A DNA stretch of 17,282 nucleotides from CAYJAD01 sp964371195 (GCA_964371195.1 CAYJLD010000051.1:1-17282), one strand, 5' to 3'. Counted from the first letter of the stretch, positions 7,292 to 15,312 are shown. Program-made: numbers and translations. Notes: generated by a model from the letters alone, not told the origin.

Positions 7292-8023
7292 CTATAGCCA
7301 ATCAAACCAGTCTTTCCAAGTGCCCTCACGTTTTTGACGTTTTTCTTCACTTTGTTGCTCAGTGTATTGCATATAGGCACTAAGGCTTTTTTGCTTAGCA
7401 TGTTCAGCTGCCTTTTCTACATCACTAAAGTTTTCAATGATATAATTATAGCGTTGCCATGCTGGGCCATACTTACCCATATTATAGAAAACGTCGGCAA
7501 TATATAGCTCATGCTCAGCCATAAGACCGCGTATCTCTACCTTATGTTCTGTGGCCTTAGTGGCATATTCAGTACCAGGGTAGCCTTGCTCTAAGCGGCT
7601 AAGATATTCAAAGCCTTCCTGTAATTCATTAGTAGGTCTATCAATGGAAATAAATCCTTTTATGCGTGCTACACCAATTTGATAAAGCACATATGGTACA
7701 GCTTCATGGCGTGGGTGTAATGCTTCAAAGTCTTTATATGCTTCAACAGCTTCTGAATATTCCCCATCAAGGAAGTAAGCATCTGCTAGTGAAAGCTCTG
7801 CGTCAGTAGTATAAGGACTAAAGGGATAGGTATCACGCAATTTATTATAACGTTCAATTGCTGCCACATAGTCTTTTTGAGCCATAAAATCATTGGCAGT
7901 TTCAAAAAGCTCTTGGGCAGTATCTTCAGGCGGAGGTAAGTAAAAATAGTCAATTACTCCACAACCTGAAAGCCAAACTACACTCACTAACACCGCAAAA
8001 AGATGCATAATTTTTTTATCCAT
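7292..8023 (-). CDS. bamD: Outer membrane assembly lipoprotein BamD
   Basis: TPR lipoprotein of the BAM complex that inserts beta-barrel proteins into the outer membrane. The start at ATG 8023 gives 243 residues with a lipoprotein signal ending WLSGC, lipidated Cys21. Further-upstream starts would lengthen the N-terminus into trxB and spoil the signal. The mature part shows BamD-type TPRs: QELFETANDFMAQKDYVAAI, TTDAELSLADAYFLDGEYSE, PYVLYQIGVA and a late repeat with MGKYGPAWQRY. Its length is typical. The ATG overlaps the trxB stop by 8 nt, so it is translationally coupled as the last gene of a trxA-trxB-bamD unit. This pairing of thioredoxin genes with BamD is unusual outside deltaproteobacteria as far as I recall. 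Confidence 0.92.
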   Translation of the reverse strand: MDKKIMHLFAVLVSVVWLSGCGVIDYFYLPPPEDTAQELFETANDFMAQKDYVAAIERYNKLRDTYPFSPYTTDAELSLADAYFLDGEYSEAVEAYKDFEALHPRHEAVPYVLYQIGVARIKGFISIDRPTNELQEGFEYLSRLEQGYPGTEYATKATEHKVEIRGLMAEHELYIADVFYNMGKYGPAWQRYNYIIENFSDVEKAAEHAKQKSLSAYMQYTEQQSEEKRQKREGTWKDWFDWL

Positions 8024-8957
8024 TGAATTGTTCCACATAAAGAAAAGCGGCTTGAGCGGCAGTGGCACCATCACCTACTGCTGTACTCACTTGCCGACAA
8101 AGTTTAGAGCGAATATCACCCGCAGCAAAAACACCTGGCACATTGGTACGCATTTCAGTGTCGGTTATTAAGAAACCGGCTGCATCACGCTGCACCAACT
8201 CTGGAACAAAGTCCACACTAGGTTTAATACCTACAAAGATGAAAAACCCTTCCACTGGAAGTGTTGTTTCATCACCACTTTTTACATTTTGTAAGGTCAG
8301 TCCTGTAAGGTCTGACTCACCATTAATGGCTGTCACCACAGTATTTCTGATAATTTCAACATTGTCCGCGTCATTTAAGCGATCAAGGTAGACCTTTGCT
8401 CCGCGAAACTCTTCTCTTCTGTGAATAAGGTAAACTTTTTTCACAATTTTTGAAAGATATAGCGACTCTTCAAGAGCGGTATTACCACCACCTACAACAG
8501 CCACTTCTTGACCACGGAAAAAGTTTCCATCACAAATGGCACAATAAGAAACGCCACGCCCACCTAGTTTTAGTTCATTTTCAAGGCCAAGATGCTGATG
8601 CACAGCCCCAGAACAAAGAACAATAGTACGACCTTCAATACTTTTTCCACTAAAATGGACACAGTGAACATTACCATTTATGGATTCATTGCTTTGCAAT
8701 AGTTCCAAATGGGTTACTTCACTTGAAAAGCGATCAATCTCAAGGCCTTCAAGGTGTGCTGCAAAAACATCAGCTAATTCATACCCCTTAATTCCTTGTG
8801 GAAATCCTGGGTAATTTTCAATGGACTCAGTTTTAAGAACTTGTCCACCTGGAGCTAACATTTCAACAAAAGCCACTTTGCAACCAGAGCGCACTAAATA
8901 CAATGCTGCAGTTATACCCGCTGGTCCGCCTCCTATGATAATGGCATCATAAATCAT
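8016..8957 (-). CDS. trxB: Thioredoxin reductase
   Basis: Flavoenzyme that passes electrons from NADPH to thioredoxin in the cytoplasm. The 313 residues show FAD-binding GGGPAGI (9-15), GGQ (37-39), the redox pair C139/C142 in CAICDG, the NADPH-binding GGGNTALEE (156-164), HRREEFR (179-185), which favours NADPH over NADH, and the C-terminal FAD motif AAGDIR. Length is normal for low-molecular-weight TrxB. Its ATG overlaps the trxA stop (ATGA) and its end overlaps the bamD start, so the three genes form a coupled unit driven from the promoter before trxA. Confidence 0.96.
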   Translation of the reverse strand: MIYDAIIIGGGPAGITAALYLVRSGCKVAFVEMLAPGGQVLKTESIENYPGFPQGIKGYELADVFAAHLEGLEIDRFSSEVTHLELLQSNESINGNVHCVHFSGKSIEGRTIVLCSGAVHQHLGLENELKLGGRGVSYCAICDGNFFRGQEVAVVGGGNTALEESLYLSKIVKKVYLIHRREEFRGAKVYLDRLNDADNVEIIRNTVVTAINGESDLTGLTLQNVKSGDETTLPVEGFFIFVGIKPSVDFVPELVQRDAAGFLITDTEMRTNVPGVFAAGDIRSKLCRQVSTAVGDGATAAQAAFLYVEQFNG

Positions 8958-9277
8958 GCAAGAGCCTTTTGGTCTAATTTTTCTTTTAATGTATCCTTAG
9001 TAACTGCACCAGTAATTTGCTCTAATACTTCTCCACCCTTAAAAATAATTAAGGTAGGAATTGCACGAATAGCATATTTGGTTGGAGTTTGTGGGTTTTC
9101 ATCCACATTCATTTTTGCAATAAGTACACGACCGTCATATTCAGTTGCAAGTTCATCAACAATTGGTCCAATAGCACGACATGGACCACACCAAGGAGCC
9201 CAAAAATCTAATAATACTGGTAAATCTGCTTTTAAAACCACTTCTTCAAAATTAGCATCAGTAATTTGAGTTGCCAT
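8954..9277 (-). CDS. trxA: Thioredoxin
   Basis: Small cytoplasmic dithiol protein that reduces protein disulfides and feeds enzymes such as ribonucleotide reductase. The start is the ATG at 9277 (MATQITD), with GGAGG five bases upstream; an ATG at 9289 would lie before that ribosome site and is rejected. The resulting 107 residues contain the active site WCGPC (Cys30, Cys33), FWAP before it, and the cis-proline in AIPTL (Pro74), all standard for TrxA. It is the first gene of trxA-trxB-bamD and overlaps trxB by 4 nt. Confidence 0.96.
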   Translation of the reverse strand: MATQITDANFEEVVLKADLPVLLDFWAPWCGPCRAIGPIVDELATEYDGRVLIAKMNVDENPQTPTKYAIRAIPTLIIFKGGEVLEQITGAVTKDTLKEKLDQKALA

Positions 9278-9331
9278 AGTATCCTCCATATAAATGATAG
9301 TAAGAAATTACATGAACAAGGTTAATAATGT

Positions 9332-9360
9332 AGTTTAGTTTTCAAAAACCTTCCTGTCAA
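9332..9360 (-). promoter_or_regulatory. Promoter for trxA-trxB-bamD
   Basis: On the minus strand a perfect TTGACA (9355-9360) and TAAACT (9332-9337, 4 of 6) are separated by exactly 17 bp. They sit in the 115-bp gap after tsaD and about 55 bp before the trxA start. Confidence 0.65.
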
Positions 9361-9392
9361 GCAAAGAGCATTTCAAATCTTTTTTAACGTTA

Positions 9393-10457
9393 TTATATCA
9401 AACCAAGCCAATCATTCGGTATGACTTTTCCACGTGGTATAGCTTCAAAATCAAGTCCGTGGCTAAGGCCAATTTGAGCATAACACCATCCAGCATAAGC
9501 TACCATGGAGGCATTGTCAGTACAAAGTTCCAGTGAAGGTGTTATAAATTTTTTATCAAAAGCTAAGGCTAAATTTTGTACACGCTCTCTTAGCAAAGAG
9601 TTGCCAGCAACACCGCCAGCTAAAATGATACACTGTGTATCCACTTGATGTATATGCTTTAATTGCTCAAGGGCACGTGTAATCTTGATACATAATGTAT
9701 CAACAATAGCCATATTAAAAGCAAGACACATATCGCACAATTCTTGGGGCGCAGTCTCTATATCAGTATAACATAATAGCTCATGATGCGTTTGTATATA
9801 CTGATTTGCGGCTGTTTTAAGCCCACTAAAACTAAAATCAAGGTTATCATTATCAATGTAAGGACGTGGAAAAAGCTTATTATTCAATACAGTTCCACGT
9901 CTAGCCAAAGCATCTAAAATGCGCCCTGCCGGATAGGGTAAACCCAGCATCTTACCCACTTTATCAAAGGCTTCACCAGCGGCATCATCAAGAGTTTTAC
10001 CTAATATTTCAAATTCATGTACTGAATTCATGAGGTATATATGCGTATGCCCTCCTGAAACCAATACACCTAAAGCAGGAAAAATTAAAGGCTGCTCAAG
10101 TCCAGCTGCCAATAGGTGAGCATGGAGATGATTTACACCCACAATGGGTTTCTTAGTAGCTAAGGCCAAGCCTTTTGCAAAATTTACACCCACCAACAAA
10201 GAACCAAGTAATCCAGGTCCTCTTGAGACTGCATAATAATCAATATTTTGAGCTTCAATACCAGCCCTTTGCAATAAAACATCATACAATGGGCCCATAA
10301 GCCTATAATGCTCACGTGATGCAAGCTCAGGCACAACACCACCAAAAAGCGCATGTATTTCTTCTTGAGTAGCTACAATGCTTTCCAGTAAAAGCCCATC
10401 TCGCACCAAGGCTAGTGCAGTTTCATCACAAGAACTTTCAATACCTAAACAAATCAC
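9393..10457 (-). CDS. tsaD: tRNA N6-threonylcarbamoyladenosine synthase TsaD
   Basis: Transfers threonylcarbamoyl to A37 of ANN-decoding tRNAs (t6A), working with TsaB, TsaE and TsaC, none of which are in the window. The 354-residue protein has the ASKHA-type start LGIESSCDETA, the metal ligands H110 and H114 in NHLHAHLLA, VSGGHTHI (133-140), AGGVAGNSLLR (280-290) and D314 in CTDNAS as the third metal ligand. It uses a GTG start whose bases overlap the fbp stop (GTGA). It is therefore coupled to fbp and is the last gene before the trx promoter. Confidence 0.96.
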   Translation of the reverse strand: MICLGIESSCDETALALVRDGLLLESIVATQEEIHALFGGVVPELASREHYRLMGPLYDVLLQRAGIEAQNIDYYAVSRGPGLLGSLLVGVNFAKGLALATKKPIVGVNHLHAHLLAAGLEQPLIFPALGVLVSGGHTHIYLMNSVHEFEILGKTLDDAAGEAFDKVGKMLGLPYPAGRILDALARRGTVLNNKLFPRPYIDNDNLDFSFSGLKTAANQYIQTHHELLCYTDIETAPQELCDMCLAFNMAIVDTLCIKITRALEQLKHIHQVDTQCIILAGGVAGNSLLRERVQNLALAFDKKFITPSLELCTDNASMVAYAGWCYAQIGLSHGLDFEAIPRGKVIPNDWLGLI

Positions 10458-11461
10458 GATTTTCCATGCTCAGCATAAATACGATCTATATCGTCAATTT
10501 CTGCTTTAGATCCAATAAACAAAGGAGTACGCGCATGTAGCTCATCTGGTACAATTTCTAAAATACGCTTATGCCCATTACTTGCTTTACCCCCTGCTTG
10601 CTCGGCAAGAAAAGCCAAAGGAGCAGCCTCACACATAAGCCTTAATTTACCTTGAGGTTTATTTTTATCTTCAGGGTAAAGATAAACACCACCATTTAAC
10701 AAAGTACGGTGAAAGTCTGCCACTAATGAACCCACATACCGCGCAGAATACTTAGTTCCATGTCCACTATTTGGATCCTTGAACCAAGACACGCTATTTT
10801 GTGCAGCAGGACCCCAATCATGCCAATATCCTTCATTTACAGAATAAACTTTGCCACGTTCAGGCATGGTGATATTAGGATGTGAAAGCAAAAACTCTCC
10901 TACACCTGGATCAAGTGTAAAGCCGTGCACACCTTGTCCAGTAGAAAAAACAAGCATAGTGGATGGTCCATAAAGAATATATCCAGCAGCTACTTGCTGT
11001 ACGCCAGGTTGTAAAACATCTTCGAGGCTTACTTCACCTGTACGGCCCTTGGGACGGCGCAAAATAGAGAATATTGTTCCAACATTAATGTTTACGTCAA
11101 TGTTACTAGATCCATCTAAAGGGTCAAAAATTAAGATGTAATCTCCACTAGGGAATTCTGGTGGTATGGTTAAAAGCTCGGCATTTTCTTCAGAACCCAT
11201 GGCACAAAGAGTCCCACAACGCTCCATTCGATATGTCATTACATTATTAGCAATATCATCAAGCTTTTGTACATCTTCACCCTGCACATTCACATAGCCT
11301 GCGCCACCCAAAATATCTAGTAAGCCAGCTTTATTCACACGCTTAGAAATAATTTTGCCAGACAAAATGAGGTCATATAAAAGACTAGTAAATTGTCCAG
11401 TAGCATGTGGGCTTTTATTTTGATGAAGCAATAAATATTCAGTTACTGTAATTTCTGACAT
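10454..11461 (-). CDS. fbp: Fructose-1,6-bisphosphatase class I
   Basis: Hydrolyses fructose 1,6-bisphosphate to fructose 6-phosphate in gluconeogenesis. The 335-residue class I signature set is complete: GSEE (89-92), metal-binding DPLDGSSNID (113-122), the substrate region with RYVGSLVADFHR (241-252) and YLYPED, and the metal ligand E278 in KLRLMCEAAP. It starts at an ATG behind an AGGGGAG ribosome site with a very short spacer. It overlaps tsaD by 4 nt. The coupling of fbp with a tRNA-modification gene has no obvious functional logic and probably reflects genome compaction. Confidence 0.96.
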   Translation of the reverse strand: MSEITVTEYLLLHQNKSPHATGQFTSLLYDLILSGKIISKRVNKAGLLDILGGAGYVNVQGEDVQKLDDIANNVMTYRMERCGTLCAMGSEENAELLTIPPEFPSGDYILIFDPLDGSSNIDVNINVGTIFSILRRPKGRTGEVSLEDVLQPGVQQVAAGYILYGPSTMLVFSTGQGVHGFTLDPGVGEFLLSHPNITMPERGKVYSVNEGYWHDWGPAAQNSVSWFKDPNSGHGTKYSARYVGSLVADFHRTLLNGGVYLYPEDKNKPQGKLRLMCEAAPLAFLAEQAGGKASNGHKRILEIVPDELHARTPLFIGSKAEIDDIDRIYAEHGKS

Positions 11462-11500
11462 CTCTCCCCTGCCTAGTTTACTTTATTAAATTGTGTAAAT

Positions 11501-11531
11501 AGCTCGGCTGCCCCTTATGAACAACCGAGCT
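11501..11531 (-). other. GC-rich hairpin between lipoprotein gene and fbp
   Basis: AGCTCGG (11501-11507) pairs with 11525-11531, extended by TG/CA across one mismatch. It begins in the 77-bp gap eight bases from the lipoprotein stop. No T-run follows on the minus strand, so it is a weak or attenuating terminator at best. Confidence 0.4.
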
Positions 11532-11538
11532 TAATTAT

Positions 11539-12882
11539 TTATTGTGGACCAAATGGACTTGGTCTTTCAAAGTCGCCTTCTTGTTCGGTACTTGTGGTAT
11601 CACTACTTGTAGCATCAGAAGCGTCTTGCTCTACACTTTCTGAACTTTCAGTATCTGAACTACTTGGCTCAGAACTGGTTTCAGTGGTAGCTGCATCAGT
11701 TTCTTCGGTTACTGTACCTTCAGTATCTGCGTCAACGCTAGTGCTATCAGTGGTATCGCTGTCACTATCAGTCTCATCTGGCTGATCTGGATAAATGGGC
11801 GATGGAGTAACCACAGGCTCAGGAGCTGGCATTGGTGCAGGCGGTATATACACCGGTGCAGGCTTAGGTCTTGGCTTAGACCTTGGTTTTGCTGGAGCGG
11901 GTTTTTTAGCTGGTTCTGGCTTAGCTTCCTCTACTTGTTCAGCTTCGGTACTTGGCGCATCTGTAGCTAAAGGAGAAGGAGTTTCTGTAGTGTCAGCTTC
12001 GGTACTATCTTGGCTACTCTTTAGTGGCTCATAAACTACAGGTTTAGGTTCTACAAAACCTGTACTCTCAATGGGACCAGAGCGAGAATTCTGCGCTTCA
12101 CCAAAGCTACCTTCAACAGCCACAGCAAAAATAAGAGGTAGGTTACCAAAGTAACGTACGGACCAATAAAATTCACCAGCAGCATTGCTAACAGTACCGC
12201 TACTTGCTTCAAGCACAACACTATCCCAAGCAACACCAGCCAATGGCGTGCTTGAAAAGTTATATTTTCCAGCCCAAAGCACAGCTTGTGGAGACAGAAT
12301 AACTAATTCATCTGGGCTATCAGAGAATTGTAATAATTCGCGCATATCAAAATAAACAGATACAACACCTAAGAAATCATGGGCATCATATAATGGTGCG
12401 GCCAAAAATACTTCTGGTCCCATGGGTGTATTTTGAACGTGTCCACGAACTGCACGTAAATTTTGCTTATTATCTTCATGCAATAAAGGAGTAAAATCTA
12501 AAGGCTTAAGCGGTACACTTGGTACTTGCCCAAGTATAGTACCATCGGCTTTAACACCGGTAAAACCACTAAGCCAAGGGAAGCGACTAAACAAAGCTTC
12601 AACCGATTCATTGGTAGGTGGTTTATCAGAATTATTCATAACCTTTTCAAGGTTAGTTAGCTGAACGTCAATGCCAATCATGCTAAGAGCTAGCTGCTCT
12701 TTGTATTCTGACATTGCACCAGTTTCATCATAATCAATACTAGCAGGAACACTTACATTTTCATAGAAAAAGCTTTTAGTACCCTTCCAAACATTCTTTA
12801 TGTCTTGATTATATCCACAACCAACACCACCAAGAATAAGAGACAATAAAAGTCCCCCCACAATACCTTTTCGAATAAACAT
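11539..12882 (-). CDS. Putative lipoprotein, sensor-like domain and low-complexity tail
   Basis: Not recognised as a named family. The 447 residues start with a probable lipoprotein signal (MFIRKGIVGGLLLSLILGG, then VGC, Cys22); the -3 residue is Gly, so the lipobox is imperfect. Residues about 50-260 look like a single globular domain with sensor-like strands (GFTGVKADGTILGQ, PEVFLAAPLYDAHDFLGVVS, ELVILSP), resembling Cache/PAS-like extracytoplasmic sensors. That likeness is inferred from pattern only. Residues 265-320 are acidic and Ser/Thr-rich, 321-365 are Pro/Lys/Ala-rich, and 366-447 are Asp/Ser/Thr/Glu-rich, ending FERPSPFGPQ. There are no kinase or transmembrane signalling parts. The start is supported by AAGGAG, four bases before ATG. 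It lies 42 bp after the TPR gene and upstream of fbp. Confidence 0.72.
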   Translation of the reverse strand: MFIRKGIVGGLLLSLILGGVGCGYNQDIKNVWKGTKSFFYENVSVPASIDYDETGAMSEYKEQLALSMIGIDVQLTNLEKVMNNSDKPPTNESVEALFSRFPWLSGFTGVKADGTILGQVPSVPLKPLDFTPLLHEDNKQNLRAVRGHVQNTPMGPEVFLAAPLYDAHDFLGVVSVYFDMRELLQFSDSPDELVILSPQAVLWAGKYNFSSTPLAGVAWDSVVLEASSGTVSNAAGEFYWSVRYFGNLPLIFAVAVEGSFGEAQNSRSGPIESTGFVEPKPVVYEPLKSSQDSTEADTTETPSPLATDAPSTEAEQVEEAKPEPAKKPAPAKPRSKPRPKPAPVYIPPAPMPAPEPVVTPSPIYPDQPDETDSDSDTTDSTSVDADTEGTVTEETDAATTETSSEPSSSDTESSESVEQDASDATSSDTTSTEQEGDFERPSPFGPQ

Positions 12883-12908
12883 AATTCTCCTTAATAATTC
12901 ATTCAGCC

Positions 12909-12927
12909 TAAAATATAATATATTTTA
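12909..12927. repeat. AT-only perfect palindrome at TPR gene stop
   Basis: TAAAATATA (12909-12917) and TATATTTTA (12919-12927) are perfect inverted copies around one central A. The right arm includes the TPR stop codon, and the site lies before the lipoprotein gene. It could be an operator or the -10 region of a promoter; base composition alone makes such a palindrome fairly likely. Confidence 0.35.
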
Positions 12928-13953
12928 AGAATGAACACGGCTCTCAAGACGCTCAGCTAAGGTTTCTAACACAGACAAGATACGATCCTTACCTGGAGAT
13001 TTGCTGACTTCATCCTCTACTACAGGTTTCTCTTGCGCATTACCAACATATGCACTTAATGTACTAATCCTATATTGCAAGTCTTCTTTTTCTTGAGAAG
13101 ACGTAGAATTGTTTAAAAGTTCTTCATATATTTCAAGGGCTCCTGCATAATCGCCCTGCTCAGCCAAAACCTCCGCCATGGACCTAGTACGCAAAGAAAA
13201 ACGCTCTTCACCCTCTTCATCTTCATCCTCATCAGGTAAGATTTCTTCTTTAACTGGAACTAAGGTTGGCTTGGTTATTGAGATGGTTATTTTAGGCTTT
13301 GGGCTTTTTTCTGCCGCCTCAGTATTTTTTGCCACAACCTCTTTTGAGGCAGGCTCACTGTCTAAAGAATCACCTAGTGTACTTTCATCCATTTTAGGTG
13401 TTTGTGTTGGATCTTCTTGTACTTCAGGAGCTTGGGCTGTTATATCATTGGCTTCTTGTGAGAAAATATCATCATCTTTTTCACTAATTTCTGGGCCATA
13501 ACTAGGACCACCTTGTGCTCCTCCAGAAGGGTCATCACTCTTCTTGTTATCACCATCAATAGCTTGTAAGCCTTTATTAAAAATTTCACTTAAGGTAAGG
13601 GATTTATTTTGAAACAAAGCAGCTAAAAAAGAAATGGCAAGTTTGCTATCCCCAGACTTTACATTGCCCCAAGCCTGCCAAAAGCCAGCATAACGCTCAA
13701 GCAATGGTACAAGCACGTCTAAGTGCTCATCAAGCTTAGATTCTGTTTTTATGTCAGAATGTTGATGTAGCAAGTCTACAAGATATAGCCTTGCTTCAAT
13801 GTATTCTGGGTGACGCTCAAGCCCATGCTGTAATGTATCAATGGCGCGTGCAAGTTCATTATTTTGCACCAACAACTTAGACAAGGGAAAGAAAACTTTT
13901 GACCCCGGCTCTAAGTCGAGCACTTCTTGATACCAGTCAATTTTTTCCTTCAT
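12925..13953 (-). CDS. TPR-repeat protein with acidic linker
   Basis: Probable scaffold protein of unknown role. The start at ATG 13953 (MKEKIDWYQE, GGAG nine bases upstream) gives 342 residues and overlaps the end of ftsB by 17 nt; the earlier start at 14025 would place 24 residues of a different frame over ftsB. Residues about 5-62 form TPR-like helical repeats (PLSKLLVQNNELARAIDTLQ, EARLYLVDLL), a third region runs to about 132, and 135-250 is a disordered acidic linker. A clear TPR follows at 257-303 (AEVLAEQGDYAGALEIYEEL). The tail (320-342) is amphipathic. No signal peptide is present, so it is probably cytoplasmic. Coupling to ftsB hints at a role in envelope or division, but this is only context. 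Confidence 0.78.
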   Translation of the reverse strand: MKEKIDWYQEVLDLEPGSKVFFPLSKLLVQNNELARAIDTLQHGLERHPEYIEARLYLVDLLHQHSDIKTESKLDEHLDVLVPLLERYAGFWQAWGNVKSGDSKLAISFLAALFQNKSLTLSEIFNKGLQAIDGDNKKSDDPSGGAQGGPSYGPEISEKDDDIFSQEANDITAQAPEVQEDPTQTPKMDESTLGDSLDSEPASKEVVAKNTEAAEKSPKPKITISITKPTLVPVKEEILPDEDEDEEGEERFSLRTRSMAEVLAEQGDYAGALEIYEELLNNSTSSQEKEDLQYRISTLSAYVGNAQEKPVVEDEVSKSPGKDRILSVLETLAERLESRVHS

Positions 13954-14263
13954 TTTTAACTTCTCCACTTTTTGAGCTTGGTGGCGTTTCCGTAAACAGA
14001 TACAATATTTCATTATCGCGCACATAGTGCAAGCGCTGCCTAATCATCTTTTCAATATATGCTTCGTCAGATTTTAACAATCTAATCTCATTACTTAAAT
14101 TTATATTTTCTTCATCTATAGTTGCCAGCTCTTGCACTAAGCTACTATATTGATTGCGCAATTTATTAAAAGCTAAAACTCCGTTATCCCCCCAAACCAT
14201 GCGATATAGAAGTATAACATTTATAATTCCAAGTGCAACTAGAATACATGTACGCCAAAACAT
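13937..14263 (-). CDS. ftsB: Cell-division protein FtsB (DivIC family)
   Basis: Bitopic division protein that forms a complex with FtsL and FtsQ at the septum. The 108 residues have the expected layout: a transmembrane segment at about 4-22, a coiled coil at about 33-66 (ELATIDEENINLSNEIRLLK), then the conserved block EAYIEKMIRQRLHYVRDNEI (67-86) and an extra Lys/Glu/Ser tail. Typical FtsB proteins are about 90-110 residues. The start codon lies two bases after the stop of the upstream small gene. The 17-nt overlap with the TPR gene downstream suggests coupling. Confidence 0.88.
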   Translation of the reverse strand: MFWRTCILVALGIINVILLYRMVWGDNGVLAFNKLRNQYSSLVQELATIDEENINLSNEIRLLKSDEAYIEKMIRQRLHYVRDNEILYLFTETPPSSKSGEVKNEGKN

Positions 14264-14265
14264 AG

Positions 14266-14532
14266 TTATTGCAAAATTTTTTTACTTGCTGTGGAGCTTA
14301 GGTTATCACTAAGTGGCAAATAAAGTTCATTTAAAAAAAGTGTCGTTGCATCTTCTAGACGTTTTACGTCATCTTCTGACAAATCTAAGTCTTGAATATC
14401 AGCCAAAAATTTTTTTAAAGTTTCCATTTCTGATTTAAGCGCACTATATAGTGGGTAACGCTCCACATCTGATTCTATATCCAAAATAGTTTGTAAGCAA
14501 TTCTTTAAGCGCAAATGTAAGTGTAATGTCAT
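14266..14532 (-). CDS. Unrecognised small helical protein between pgsA and ftsB
   Basis: I do not recognise this family. From the ATG at 14532 it has 88 residues, almost wholly helical and acidic, with heptad-like leucines (LHLRLKNCLQTILDIE, LKKFLADIQDLDLSEDDVKR), one cysteine, and no signal peptide or membrane segment. A TTG seven codons earlier is a possible alternative start; both have weak ribosome sites. The tight packing (28 bp after pgsA, 2 bp before ftsB) shows it is co-transcribed with both, and the long intact frame supports it as a real gene. Confidence 0.65.
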   Translation of the reverse strand: MTLHLHLRLKNCLQTILDIESDVERYPLYSALKSEMETLKKFLADIQDLDLSEDDVKRLEDATTLFLNELYLPLSDNLSSTASKKILQ

Positions 14533-14560
14533 GGAAACACCGTAAAGCTTCAAGCAAAAA

Positions 14561-15112
14561 TCAGCTTGTCTTCCCCATTACGCTGGATTTATAAAAACCA
14601 TAAATATAGTTTCCACCAGAGTATATGGCAAGTATTAATGATATATATAACAAAAACATACCTATAGGTTGTAAATCAAAACCCAAAAATGGATAATGCA
14701 AAAGCAATGGCACCAAGGCTAAAGCTTGCAAGGTAGTTTTAATTTTACCATATTCATCAGCAGCAAGCACAATTCCCTCATCAATGGCCATGGCTCTAAG
14801 TCCTGTAACTATAAGCTCTCGACAAACAATGATTATTGTAACCCATGCCGGTACCCAGCCATGGTACACAAGCATTATCAATACAGAGCATATAAGCACT
14901 TTGTCAGCCAATGGATCTAAAAACTTACCAAGATTTGTCACCATATTTTCACGGCGTGCGATATAGCCATCCACCATGTCTGTCAGTGATGCAAAAATAA
15001 ATGCCAATGCTGCTAAAATACAAAAAATTGGCCCTTCAAAGTATAGTAAAAATACAATGATAGGTGCCATTAGTATACGCAAAAATGTAAGTTTATTGGC
15101 TAGGTGAAACAT
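14561..15112 (-). CDS. pgsA: Phosphatidylglycerophosphate synthase
   Basis: Joins CDP-diacylglycerol and glycerol-3-phosphate to make phosphatidylglycerol phosphate, the first step to anionic membrane lipids. The 183 residues carry the full CDP-alcohol phosphotransferase motif: D45, D48-G49, A52-R53, G62, D66 and D70 (sequence TDMVDGYIARR then LGKFLDPLAD). About four to five hydrophobic segments are visible. The start ANKLTFLRILMAP is typical of PgsA, which favours it over phosphatidylserine synthase. It opens the pgsA-hypothetical-ftsB-TPR unit and is preceded by an AT-rich 200-bp region with two dyads. Confidence 0.93.
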   Translation of the reverse strand: MFHLANKLTFLRILMAPIIVFLLYFEGPIFCILAALAFIFASLTDMVDGYIARRENMVTNLGKFLDPLADKVLICSVLIMLVYHGWVPAWVTIIIVCRELIVTGLRAMAIDEGIVLAADEYGKIKTTLQALALVPLLLHYPFLGFDLQPIGMFLLYISLILAIYSGGNYIYGFYKSSVMGKTS

Positions 15113-15156
15113 ATTTTCCCATATTGTATTTTAACAAACAAACCTAATAAAACAAC

Positions 15157-15171
15157 ATGTTAAATTAACAT
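15157..15171. promoter_or_regulatory. Dyad ATGTTAA-A-TTAACAT before pgsA
   Basis: A perfect inverted repeat with 7-bp arms, 45 bp upstream of the pgsA start. Its shape resembles an operator for a dimeric regulator, but I cannot assign one. It lies 23 bp (centre to centre) from the next dyad. Confidence 0.35.
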
Positions 15172-15179
15172 AAACACAA

Positions 15180-15194
15180 AACATAGCATATGTT
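15180..15194. promoter_or_regulatory. Dyad AACATA-GCA-TATGTT before pgsA
   Basis: A perfect inverted repeat with 6-bp arms around GCA, in the same intergenic region. It shares ACAT/ATGT half-site content with the neighbouring dyad; both may be chance in AT-rich DNA. Confidence 0.3.
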
Positions 15195-15255
15195 GTCATG
15201 TAACTGCCACTTAATAACACATTATGTTCAAGCAGAAAAGAAAAATCTGCACCTC

Positions 15256-15287
15256 AAAAAAAAACACCTCGATTTTTTCCGAGGTGC
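15256..15287 (-). terminator. Rho-independent terminator after mrp
   Basis: On the minus strand CACCTCG (15280-15286 complement) and CGAGGTG (15265-15271 complement) form a 7-bp stem with an 8-nt loop, followed by nine consecutive T residues (15256-15264). It ends the mrp transcript 26 bp after the stop codon. Confidence 0.9.
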
Positions 15288-15312
15288 TTATTTAATAAAA
15301 ACTATGACACAT

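Noticed and set aside
2559..9277. A single redox-repair island joining msrBA with trxA-trxB
   Set aside because: They are on opposite strands, separated by 4.5 kb, terminators and unrelated genes, and are predicted in different cell compartments.
11594..12034. Plus-strand Ser/Val- and Gly/Ala-rich frames opposite the lipoprotein tail
   Set aside because: They are by-products of the low-complexity Asp/Ser/Thr and Pro/Lys codons on the coding strand.
14784..14966. Plus-strand frames inside pgsA
   Set aside because: They lie opposite the diagnostic CDP-alcohol phosphotransferase motif and have no ribosome sites.
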